This document shows positions 47,735 to 60,700 of a stretch of DNA of 64,000 bases, piece after piece (position 1 is the first letter of the stretch; every line of letters starts with the position of its first letter). Under the pieces are notes generated by a model. The model did not search any database. It was not told the DNA's origin and worked only from the letters and a program-made list of their open reading frames with translations. Source of the DNA: Acanthochromis polyacanthus (lineage: Eukaryota; Chordata; Actinopteri; Pomacentridae); assembly GCF_021347895.1 (NCBI RefSeq), contig NC_067126.1, forward strand, positions 29,152,482 through 29,216,481, read 5' to 3'. Both the position numbers and the translations under genes were made by a program.

Positions 47735-48742
47735 GAAGGGAGGCAGTAGGAGTGTCTACACTGGACTTCAGAGAAATTACAAGAATGCACCCTGACAGCA
47801 GACCAAACCACTTTAGCCGTCCTTTGTTCTTTCCTAAACTTTGGAGACCAATGAAAGTTTTGCAACTAGTGATATTCAGTAAGTGCATGCATACTGTACT
47901 GGACAGTGTTTAACTCAGCTGTAGTTTCCACATGCTTTATAAAAACACTTTTTTTTAGAATTCACCAAAACTATTCAATGTACTTCAGGCCAGTGATTTA
48001 TGTATTTTTGCTATAATTGTCAGAATTACAGTAACTTCTATGAATCTTGCTCTAATTCAATTTGCAGTCTTGCTGGATACTTGAGATGTTTGTGCACTAG
48101 AAACCTTTAGGACTTGACAGAAGACAGCATTGCTATGTCTTCTAAACTGCAGGTTTATTATGTCAAAACAGTAAAGCTTAATGGTTGATAAAGAATGCAT
48201 GGCTTGTATTATATTTCTTTATCACAAATTACCAAAGATGAATACAGTTGTTTATTTTTTTTCTTACAAAATGGCATAAAGCACAATGCTGTGACATTAT
48301 TTGCCCCCTATAGCAGAATGGTAATTAGGTGCAATGAAACAATTCTACACAGCCCTGTGTTGGTGCTAGAGAATGAGTGTGTAGCATTTAGAGGTTCTAT
48401 TGGCAGAAATGGAGTGCATCTGCAACTGTAAATCAATGGGTTTCTATTAGCTTACAAAGAACATTTCATATCTACAAAGTGAACAAGTCCTCTGACTGCA
48501 ATGTCATATTTCTAGAGTTGCCCAGAACAGACAGTCCCATCACTTGCTCCAAAGAGGGTCTTGTACTTTTTTCGGCTTAAGTGATAGCTATCATGCATCC
48601 TCAGTGTGAGATGCCACTAAATCCTACACACTCCTCTTTAGTTGGTAAATACACCAGATTGAAATAAACTGGAATTATCCTTTAAAACGCTAGGTTAACA
48701 TCTGTAGCACCAGTATAATGCTCACATGAGCAGGGATCCTCT

Positions 48743-51700
48743 TTAACACACCCACCGGATGAAACGGTCAAAGAACGTGGAGTCAAGCAGCTCACTTGAT
48801 TTTCGTATTTTGAAAATGGCGTCGCGGTCCTCCATTACCAGTTTCATTAGGACTCCTTGGTCGATGTCACTTCCTGGCGCAATCACCATGGGGACGACCT
48901 GCTGCCCACGCATGGCACTAACCGCCTCGTCCAGGTTGCTGCTATTTGTGATGCCATCTGTGATGAAAACAAATGAGAGCTCGGCGTAGCGTCTCGTTTG
49001 GCGACTATTTCCTCTACCCAAGATGTTGTCGATGGTGTGGAAGATGGCGGGCCCCACGCTTGAGGAAGAGTCCAGATAAGGTAAGGCTCTTATACCGTTA
49101 GCAATGATGACCGGGTCATGTGTGAGCTGGAAGGCCACCCGATTCTCGTTTTCCTTGCCAAACTCTGTCAGTGCCAGACGGGCTCGCATTTGATCAGACC
49201 TGCTCCTGGCCAGTCCCAGTCTGTCTGCCACCTTCTGCACAAATTCTCGAACATAGTGGAAGGTCTCTGGGCCGAGGCGCTCTGAGCCATCTAATAGAAA
49301 TACCAAGTCCACTGGACGCCCCACACATGGCGCTAAATCAGGGCCTACAATGACAGAAAACAAATCAGTTACTGAGGTGCACTTAATGCCAGCACTACAC
49401 CAATACTCTGCCCTTTAATAAAAACCTACCATTGTAACAGGGGAGATCAGGGCACTTAATTTCTGGATCTGGAAGGAAAATCAAACATAGGTTATATAAA
49501 TCATGGAAGATTCACTATTGCCATCCTGCTGAGTGTATGGGGGCAGACTTACTGGGACACAGCACAGTTTCCATTTCATTTATGACGTCCTCAGCTATCA
49601 AGTCAGCGTAGCGCCTCATCGCTTTGGTTCCATTTGCATTGCCGCATGTCATAGACAGCAGAGTCTCGTTATCAGATTTGTGGTGAAACATGTCACCAAC
49701 CCCAATGGCTTTGACAACCACATTGTTGTCGCAAAGCAACCGGAGATGTTCTTCCTTATCATGTACTTTGTCATAGCGACCGTCTGTGATCACGATCGCA
49801 TTTACTCTTGCTCCCGCCCTCCTGCTGGCCTTGATGAAGGTATCATAGGTGAACTTGATAGCTGACGGCGTGTAAGTGCCCCCAGCAATCCACTTTAGGT
49901 TCTGCACTGCCGTTTTCAAGGCAGACAAGGAGTTTATGGTTGAGTCGTTGAGATGGATAGCCTCAAAGGTCCCCAAGTGGCTGAATTGTACAACTCCCAC
50001 TCTTGTGCCTGGAAGATATAGTGACATGTCAGACATCAATTTGCAGGTTCAGTTTTAAATAATAAGGCTTTGTACTTCTAATTGTCAAGAAATGCCACGA
50101 AACTCTGGCATTGTCTTCAAATCTTTTAAGACTGAACCGGAAATGTACCTTTTTTTTTTTCTTTTTTTTTTGCAAATCAAGCAAATGGAAACTGGGCATT
50201 TGTTGTGGGCTACTTTAAAGCAAGACAGTTGCACTCAATCAAACTAGTGTGTTTCCTTTTGGTTTCATGTAGTTCTGTGGCACAGAATAGAAAAACATCA
50301 GTAATACTTCAGCTGCTTAAAAGAATGAATGCATTTTTTAAAAAATATATGAACTTTTTTAAAACAAATTTTTAAGAGGCATTACTCAGCAATTTTTAAA
50401 TTTAAATAATGTGATACTTTGGCATTGTGTTTAAATCAGGCTGAAATATGAGCTTATTACACTTTTGATGGCTGAAGATATACAACAACAATCAGTATTC
50501 AGCTGTTACTGTACAGTCCTAACCTAATTTTTTACCATAATTGTATATTATGCGGCAGATTAAGTAAATCGCTCTTTGATGAAGGTTAATCCAATACAAC
50601 CGTTCCTTGCTACAGTGGAGTTGATGCGGTCTTTTTGCTTGACTGTACCTGTTGGTGACGCAGGGTCAGAGGCCATAGATCCCAGTCTTTTGACGGTGTT
50701 GATGACAAACTGCTTCTCCAGGGTGAAATTACTTTCACCGATACTCTCTGAGCTGTCGATTACAAAAATAATGTCCAGAGCTCCACACTGCTTCTCGCAG
50801 TCTGAGAGAAATGACAAGAAGAGACTCAGCATTTTAAGCAAATATGAACCTTTCCTTTATACCATGAGCCTGAGTTTAAGCGGAGATGACATTACCACAA
50901 CAACCACACATCTCTCTGACGTAAGTCATGACGTCGCAGTCCTGCGGTGACACACACGTATGTTAGAAGCAACACATCCAAGAGAATATAATATGATATG
51001 ATTTCAAATCTGAAGTGCTTAAAGTTCACTCACAGTGAGGCCAGGATCGCCCGGAGGTCCCGGATCCCCCTGCACACACAACAAAGAGAGCAATGCAGCT
51101 GGATCACATGTTTGCATGCACAGTCAAGTCATCATTTCAGTGGTTGTGCTTTTGCTTACTTTAGGTCCACCGGGTCCTTTGGGTCCTCTAGGTCCTGGCT
51201 CCCCCGGCTGGCCTGGTCCCCCCTAAACACAAAACATTTTTCAGTGGAAGTGACTCATTTTTCTGAAGAATAATACTTCTAGCTCTATTTTTTTTAAGTA
51301 TCCTGCAAAGGACTTCCACAGAATATTTCAAGCTGTTTTAATTACCAGCCACGACAGTGTAGGCGGTATTATTTTCACCATGTGAGCCTGTGAGAGTGTG
51401 TTTTCAGTACTGTGGCAGGTGTCTGTGTGTATGTCTGTGGACAGGTTTTCTCAACATGATAGCATCTCAAATTTACAAGATTCAGTCATAAAACATCAAA
51501 CTGTGTAGGTGTGTAGTTTAGATCAGAATGAAGTTCAACAACGGAGGTGGTCCAGGGATTCACTGAGTGTCACGGGTCAGAATAGTAACATGTTGACATG
51601 GGCAGTTCGTGTGGTCCCATCTTGAAATGATCTGTAGCTTCTTTTACTGTTGGTTTGTGGAGCGTTTCTTAAGAACTAAATGCCCCAGAGGCAACATGAA

Positions 51701-54700
51701 TAATTCAACAAAACATTAACCCTCGTGTCGTCCTGTGGGTCAAAATTGACCCGTTTTAGTTTGAAAATGTGGAGAAAATATATATTTTACCTGTGAAACT
51801 TCTGATGTCCACATTTTCAACATTTTTGGGAAATCTTTGAATATTTTTTGGTGGAAAAAAAGAAATGTTAAAAATGTTTCTTAAGAACATTTGCAAAAAA
51901 AAAAATCAGTAAGGTAGATTTTTTTGTGAATGTTCTTAAAGAAAATATTGGAAGTTTCACTGATATATATGTTACACTTTTGATATTTTTAGGATTTTTT
52001 TGGAAGATTTTTACTTTTTTTTTGAAAATATTTACAAAAACTTCCTGCCAAATTTGGGGGATTTTTTATATAAAACTTATAAGGGAAACTTTTAAGGAAT
52101 TATTGGAATTTTCTTCCTGAAGGTTTTTGCAACTTTACAGCAATTTGGGATTTTTTTTTTGCAGAATTTTTGGATTTTTTTCAGACATAGAATCAATATT
52201 TGATGGTGACCATAAATGAGGACAACAGGAGGGTTAAAAACTGTAGTTTGAGTTATTAAGTGAAAATGACCAAGAGAAATGACACCTCACTGGTCCAGCA
52301 GGTGCTACAAGATCCACATTGCTGCTGAGTGCTGAATGAAAAACTGCACCTGGTAAAATCTCGGCTCACTTCACAGCTTTCTTTCTCCGCTTAAGTCATA
52401 AAGAACACATGTTTATTTTCTGAGCCATATCTTCCCACTGTCACTCAAGTTGGTATAAGGGAAAGGCATATGCTTATATTCTACAGTACATATCACTCAA
52501 AGTACAATACAATACTGTCATTCATTCCCCCCCCCACATAACGTCAAGAAACCTACCCATGCATTACAGATGGTCTCAATTTCATCAGCTGAGGTTTCGA
52601 CTGCATCTCTGAGATTTCTGCTTTAATCTCAATACAACAGATGTGGATAAAAGTGGATTTGTGGTTGACATATCACTCTGAAACTCAACAACAACTCATT
52701 CCAGAAACAATGTCCCAGAAGAATACAGGCCGGCTACTGAAGAATTTTTCTTTGGAACTACATTCTACTGAAGAAATCGGCCCACTGAAAAGTGATCACA
52801 GTTCTGTGTAGTGTCCTGGGCACCTGGGTTTTGGAAACAGGCTCAATTCACTTGTGCTCTTATGGTGGCAGAAATCTCATATAGACATCTGACACTCTGC
52901 AAATTTTTTTTTTTAAATCACACGGGAAGTATACATTTTAAGATAATTCCCTTTGGCACTAGAGTTACATGAATACCAACCTCTGTTTTCCTGTTTTCCT
53001 ACCTAATCAAAACCCAGGATCTCTGATTAACACCCAATTCCATCTTCACTTAAAAAAAAACAACAACACATTTTGTCATTAATCTTACTCGATCTCCTGG
53101 CGTTCCTTTATTCCCATATTCTCCTTTGGCCCCACATTCACCTCTGCTTCCTCTGAGTCCTTTACTGCCTTTTCCACCTTTTTCTCCCTGAAAGAGCAAA
53201 ATGACTTTCAAGCAAAATATTAAACCCTCTGAACCCCAATACCCACCAACAGGTTTCAAAAGTGTGTTATCTTACACCGTTTATCAGGCTCAGAAACTGC
53301 AAAAACAGAGAAGCTTTGCATTTTCCACTCTCTGACAGCCCGTGAGCTACTCGTCTGTCGGTCAAATACAGGCTTAAAATTGTGATATTTCATCTAATTA
53401 TGAATTCATTCTGTGGAAAAACAAAAAATCCTGGGCTGCTCTGTGCAACCGTTGAGGCATTAGTGACTCAGCTGCGACAAATGTGAGAAAAAGTCTGGGA
53501 TTTTGTCTCTATAAAGATGCAGGACTTTATAGTGCAATGATGAAAGGAGCCCACAGTGAGTAACAAGTGTAACAGCAGTGATAAAAAGGGGCCTGAACTG
53601 CTTGAGGTTCAGAGAGTTTAGGACATGCGTGACATTACAGTTGGTCCTCTTGGTCCTGGGTAGTTGAATCCTGGTCTTCCTTTGTCACCCTGAAGAAGAC
53701 AAAAATAACATCAGTCACCATGATGTAGCATTTACACAGTATTTTAAACAAAACAAGTATTTTCACTCCTCACAATTGATCCTTTTGGCCCAGGGTCTCC
53801 TCTTCGTCCAGGATCTCCAGGATCTCCCACACTGCCCTGCAGCCACAGAGTATAAAAGCTGTATCAGCAATGAGCTCCAACAATCAGGAGCTGGCGCTGA
53901 TGGTTATGTCATTATAAACAACACACTTGATCTCCAGGGGCCCCTGGCTCTCCTGACGGACCCCTCGGTCCTGGTAATCCTTGGTCTCCCTGGCAGAGAT
54001 AGAAAGAACAGTAAGTCACTTCACTGGACATCACCTTGACTCCAGCCCCCACACACAGAATTACTCACACTCATGGATCTGGCAAAGCACAGTGTTGGAC
54101 AAGTAATATTTTAAAAGGCTTAAAGTTTCAGAGCTTTTTCCTCAGAAAATGGGTTTTGATGATAACAGGCTGAGCTCAGGTTATTTTGGCAGCTGGTACA
54201 TGAAGGCGTAGCTCCAGTATTGGACTTGTAACAACAGCTTGCCGAGTTCCTAAGAAGCTGCTGAGTCAACGCTTCACCAGAATCCACCACCGTGGTCTCC
54301 TCACCTTGGAGCCTTTGGGTCCGTCACCCCCTGGCTGACCTCTGCCTCCCAGAGGCCCTCGTTCTCCCTTTAAAATAAATGAATGTGTCAGAACTGGAAG
54401 CACGGCATTGATCATTGCCAAAGTATAAAACACAAAATTTTTGGGAAGCAATTATTCGATTCCAGTGAAATGTTTGGAGAATTTCCTGAGAATCTAAAGA
54501 AAAAGATCTTTGGCAACCAACAAAACATATGAATCCCAAGGAAAGAAAGTTTTCAGGGATTTCTCTGGAAGAGTAAAATCCAGCTGGGACTCGTCTCCAT
54601 TTCTCACATTACTGAAATCTCATGTAAGGTCAGCACAAACATTGCCTGAAAGCATCTCAAAATAAATTATTTGGTTTTCAGATCAGCACCAGCAGTTCTC

Positions 54701-57700
54701 TCTCATGTTCTACTCCATGTTTTTTAACTTTACAACTCTAAAATGAGTCACATTCTAGATAAAAATCGAGTATTTTGTCTTTGGCGACTTTACCAGGTTA
54801 ATTTTTCAAAAGTTGTGTTGCTGTCAAAACTGAAAACGGCACACAAATGAATGAAAAAACTAATTAAAGAATATGTTGTAACTCACCTTTATCCCTTTTA
54901 GCCCATTTGGTCCAGTTCCCCCCTTTGTTCCAGGGTCTCCTCTTCTCCCCTGTTCAAATGTATTTATAATTTTATGAAGATTTATCAAAAATTAGAGAAA
55001 ATTCACAAAACGTTCTTAAATAAAAGTGTTTGTAATACCTCAAAGCCTTTTGGTCCAGGTGATCCTGGAGGCCCCTGTGAGAGTTATTAGTTTTATTTAA
55101 GAATCAACTTTAAATGTTAACTTCCTTTATATGGGAGTCAAGTATAATGAAAATAAATTCTGGTCTGTACCAGATTCCCCTTTTCCCCTGGTGGCCCCGG
55201 ATTTCCAGGATTTCCAATGTCGCCCTACAGGACAGTGAATCAGGTTAGTTCATTTAGTTAAACAAAGGTAAATCTTTATTGTTTCTTTATGGGTTTTTTT
55301 AAAATGTATTTTTATTTGATGATTACCTTTGATCCTGGCTCACCCCTAGAGCCCTTGGATCCTGGCCTCCCAGGAATGCCTGGGGGACCCTAAACAAACA
55401 CGAAAACAATTAAAATACAGAACTAAAGACATTGATCGATACAGTTTAGTTTCAAATGTGGAGTTCACAGGACTTGTAGAATAATGGATGTTTGACTCAA
55501 TGGAAAAGTCAAAGGATTTGTAAAACATATAGTTGTAGCACAGAAACCAGGGCAAAGAAAAAAAATGAAGTATGTGTGCCCAGAATGTGATCTAATGTGA
55601 GATGTTTTTAATGCTTAAAATCTTTTTTTTGTCTTAAGTGATTAAAAACAAACAAATAATGGCTAGAATTTTGGCTTTGGAATTACTTATTTCATTGCAC
55701 ATTTGGGACAGAGCGGACCAACTATCTAGATCACTTGCTGGCTGGCTGTCTAGCTAGACCTACCAAGGCTACAGAAATATTTTTTGCCTTGATCTTTTCA
55801 CTTAGACATGTAAGTGAAGACCAAATCTGGAGATATTTTTAAGTTTCTCATTTTGATATGATAAATAAAAAGACGAAGAAACACGTGACTTCCATTTTTG
55901 GTTTTCAAACAAAAAAAACCAACCAAAAAACAAAAAGCAGTAGCCGAGTTTTTCCGATTTTAATTTGGTTTAGTGGAATTACCTTTTTTGCTTTTGAATT
56001 ACAAATGAATAAGGTATTATTTAAGATGACAATGAACATATTAGCTGAAGAGTTACAGCAACCGAATATAATGATTAAAAAAACTACAGAAATGTCAACA
56101 AACCAGACAAAAAGTAGCTACCAAGCTGCTGTGTTAGTTTTACTGGCCACTTGAGCTTTTGAAAAGGAACAATAAATGTTTGTACTGTTCTCCTTCTGGT
56201 CCCATAAAAGATAATTTCGCTCCCAGGGTAAAACATGTCCAGCTGGAACAGAGGATAGTATTTTCCTGTTTATGGATGCAACACAATACAGCTGCTAGCA
56301 TAATGTTAGCAATAATCTGACGAGTTAGACTGACTAGAATAGAATCATTCATTGTCAGTGCAAATTCAGCCATGAAATGAACCAATAATCTGTTGGTGCA
56401 TTCTAAGCAAACACGTTCCAAAAAATAGATGTTATGATATTTACTCTGAGATAAATATGGGATGATGCCTACAAGTTACAAGAAAATAAAAAAACCTGCT
56501 TCCTGTTTCCATCTTCACACACATAATAAATATTAAAATACTCCTACAGACCGCCTTTACTCACACTCAAGTCACTGTTTTGGAGATTTCATCTTTTTTG
56601 ACAAGAGTGCTGTCAAACTCTAAATAAACCGCCACTTGAAGTGAATCTGCCTTCAATTCCTCCCTTTTCTTCTCTCTCTAAACACTAACATCTGCTTCCG
56701 TTTGCACTCCTAAAATCCAACATTTACAGCCTGTACCGTCTGAATGAAGTCTGTCATTGTACCACACAAGCCTTCTGCGTTAATGGGACTGTCCAAGTCA
56801 TGCAGGTGTGTGGTGTTTTCCTAATTACACAGAAAAACTGTGTGCTTGTGCGGATCAATATGTCTGCTTTCCACCGGTGCCATTTTACTTTATTATTCAA
56901 TCTGATGTTGTGTTCATAATTGCCGTCTCCTGTTTGCTGGTTATTTTGAGTAAACATCCCATTAATGTCATTTTCAGGTGACACACACTCCGAATTAGGA
57001 GCACTTTACGCTTTCACGACGACTGAAGAAATATGCAGATTTCAAAGATGTCGACTCCGGCACGTCAACTAACGGAAACTGGTATTGCTGCATTTTTAAT
57101 GGCAAATTTTATTTCTCTATTTTTCTGGCTGGCGCAGAAAGCTGACACCTCCGTTCATAATTCAAAGATCTAATTGACTTGGCTGCTTGGAAAACAGCCG
57201 CCACTGAGCACAACATCAGACCTATAGTATATATATGTCCTATATACTCTATGAGCTAAAGACAGTGGAGCTGGATGGTGATTTTAAAGATCTTTAACCA
57301 GTCAGATTTAGTGAGGTTAAGCTTGATCCTGACCGAGTCCAACTTCTCTGTTGTTGTCAAAGATAATCCTGACAAAAGTATTGACCTGGCATAAATAAAT
57401 GAGAAAAACTGGTTTATTTGACACAACTTTCTGACGTTGGATGACTGAAATCTATCCTGTCAAAACTCAGCCTTTCTAGTTGTAGCGTTTGGCGTGAGTG
57501 GTATATTTTTTGACAAGTAAAAATCATCACCAACAGTCAAACTGGATCATCACAGTCTTTCAGATTTGCCTTTTGAGCGCTCTGATTGCTTCAGTGTAAT
57601 TCATCCATTTACTGCAAATATTGCACTCTGGCCAACACGTGTAGGATCCTTAAGACTCGTGTCGTCCTGTGGGTCAAATGGACCCGTTTTAAAGTTTGAA

Positions 57701-60700
57701 AATGTGGAGAAAAAAATATATATTTTCACTGTGAAATTTCTGATGCCCACATTTTCAATATTTTTGGGGAAATTTTTGAACATTTTTTGGTGGAAAAAAG
57801 AAATGTTAAAAAAATATTTCTATAAGAACACTCCTAAAAAAACCAACCAATTCAATTAATTTTGAATGTTCTTATAGAAAATATCAGAAGTTTTACTGAT
57901 ATGTATGTAATCAGATATTTTTAGGATTTTTGGGGGGAGATTTTAACTCATTTTTTTGAAAATATTTACAAGAACTTCTTGCCAAATTTGCAGGATTTTT
58001 TAAATAAAAGGGAAACTTTTAAGGAATTATTGAAATTTTCTTCCTGAAGGTTTTGCAAATTTCCTGAATTACATTTATCTGAGTTTTGATTCAAGTCATA
58101 CCTTTTCCCCATCGTCTCCTCGTGGCCCAGATTCACCAGGTTCACCATCGTAGCCGTCTGCTCCCTTTCAAAGACGAAGACAAAATGATTCAGTAGTTTA
58201 ATAAATCAGAAAAGCTTAAAATACTATTATATTGTGTACTTCAAAGACAATCTGTCGAATCTTTACAGCAATATAGATGATAAATTGTACAATTAAACTG
58301 CCACATGCACTATTTCATCTAACACATAAGACTAAATGAGATGGTTGATGATTTCACCTGGACTCAAATATTCCATATTTAACTTGTAGTCTGCCATGAC
58401 AGTGAATATTATTTTAAAAATTAAATAAAACGCTTACCTTGTCGCCTGGATCACCTTTGCAACCAGCAGCTCCAATGCGGCCGATTTTACCCTGAAGATT
58501 TCCACAATTATATCAGATCAGTATACTGAACAGATTTGTTTCACAGTCTCACATCTTAGCGATAAACTCACCTTTTGTCCGTCAGTTCCGTTCTTGCCAG
58601 GTGAACCTTTCACACCCTGAGTGTTTGGACGTCGTAAAAAAAAAAAAAAGTGAGCCACATTGTGTAACACTGACAGCTCTGGATGTAATGTAGTGGAGTG
58701 TGAAAACATAGCATTAAAAGCTGCAATTTACCCTCACTCCAGCTAATCCGATCTCACCCTGTTGACATAAAAAAGACCCATTAATCTCACAGCTTTTTAG
58801 TCACTTTGACAGATGATCAAGAAATATAAAGATTCAGCTCCCACCTTGTCACCTTTAGCACCTTTATTTCCCTGTGGAAAAACAAATCAATGAGATAATA
58901 ACTGATGACACATTATATGCAAAGCCAAAAATCATCAACCAGGCGGCGTCAGCAAACCTTTGGACCAGGGCCTCCAATTGGACCTTCAATACCAGGATCA
59001 CCCTGAAATAAAATACATTACAGTCAGGAAATAATTATTGACACAAGGTTCTTAGTTGCTCGACATTGTTTCTACACACCTCTTTACCCTTTTCACCCTT
59101 TCTTCCAGGCTTGCCTTTCTCTCCTTTCATGCCCTATAAAATAAACAGAAATGTAGACAATTCAACAATATAGTCTTTGACACAGGCACAAATAAACAGG
59201 ACTAACGTTTAACCCTTGTGTCGTCCTGCGGGTCAAAATTTCAATAAACTTCCGGTGTCCACATTTTCAACATTTTTGGGAAATCTTTGAACATTTCTTA
59301 GTGAAAAAAAAAGTCAAAAATGTTTCTTAAGAACATTCACCAAAAAAATCATTTTTGGTGAATGTTCTTAAGAAAATATGAGAAGTTTTACTGATAGATA
59401 TGTAATCATTTTAGATGTTTTTTGGATTTTTTTGGAAGATTTTTACATTTTTAAAAAAAATATTTACAAGAACTTTCTCACCATATTTGGGTGATTTTTT
59501 TAAATAAAACTTTTCAGGAATTATTGGAATTTCCATCCTGAAGGTTTTGCAAATTTTCAGAAATTTGTGGGATTTTTTTTTGCTGAATTTTTGAATTTTT
59601 TTTCAGACAAAGAAACAATATTTTTTGGTGCCTATAAATGAAGACAACAGGAGGGTTAATATGTTTTTTTTTTTTTAACACTTACTTTTTGACCTGGAAA
59701 CCCTTTTCTTCCAGGGACCCCAGGGATCCCAGGGCAGGGCAGTTTATAACACTACAGGATCAATGGAAAGAGGAAAACAAAATGTGGTGCAGCAGCAATT
59801 TGTACAAAACAAGACAAAATAATACAACAAGAAGTGATAATGCATTGACACCCCCATTAAAATATCACTGTTGATGATCATTCTTACCTGTAAATATGCT
59901 TGATATTTCTGTAAAAAAAGACAAGAATCAGTGAGAACACCTGATAATGATACTGAAAATGGAATATGAATCGAAATCTAAAACGTTAAGACAAGAAGTA
60001 TAGATATTTCAGATCACCATGGCTTTTATGATCCGATCAATGGATGTAGTGTTTATCCTTAGGTTGTTGTCACGCAGCTCCACCACTATGTAATCGTCTC
60101 GGAACAGTTCGTAGGGAGAGCTGGCTATCTCCCTCATCCCCATTTCATCGATGACCCTGGTCGCTGCCACTGAGAATATCTGGATGTTTTTCTCCCGGGC
60201 CTCCTCCACTGCCATCTTGATCCCATGGCATGGATGTCCTGTCTCGTGACCATCAGTGATGACCACTGAGAAGAGGACGGGCTTGGGCTCGGCCCCTGTG
60301 TTGTGTTGGGTCACCAGCTGAGTCATGTTTCTGAGGGCGCAGTCGATGTAGGTGCCTTTGCCCAGGTAGATGATGTTTTGCAGACTCCTGATGAAGTTCT
60401 CTTTGGTGGTGAAATGGCTGAAGACCTTGACTTGCTGGGAGAAGTGAAGGCCTCCTATGGACCAAGAGATGTCCATCTGGCCCTTGTAATTCTCATCTTC
60501 GAGCTTCTGGACAAAGAGCTTTGTGAAGTCCTTGATGCTCTCCACCAGGCTGCCAGGAGGACTCTCCTGCAAGGCGATGGTCTCTGAAGTGTCGATGGTG
60601 AAAAACACCTTGATGGGACACTCGATTTTCTTGGCTGGAGGAGAGAACAGCAGCGAAAGAGTAAATAACTTTTACTGCGCTATTTGTGGTCTTTCACATT

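Noticed and set aside
50150..50170. Poly-T run as a retroelement tail
   Set aside because: No element body or target-site duplication next to it; simple low-complexity DNA in an intron.
54266..54539. Separate minus-strand ORFs with collagen-like pieces
   Set aside because: They are intron read-through around single col6a2 Gly-X-Y exons.
60253..60587. Overlapping ORFs on both strands of the col6a2 N1 exon
   Set aside because: They are shadow frames of the vWA domain, which alone shows family motifs and splice sites.
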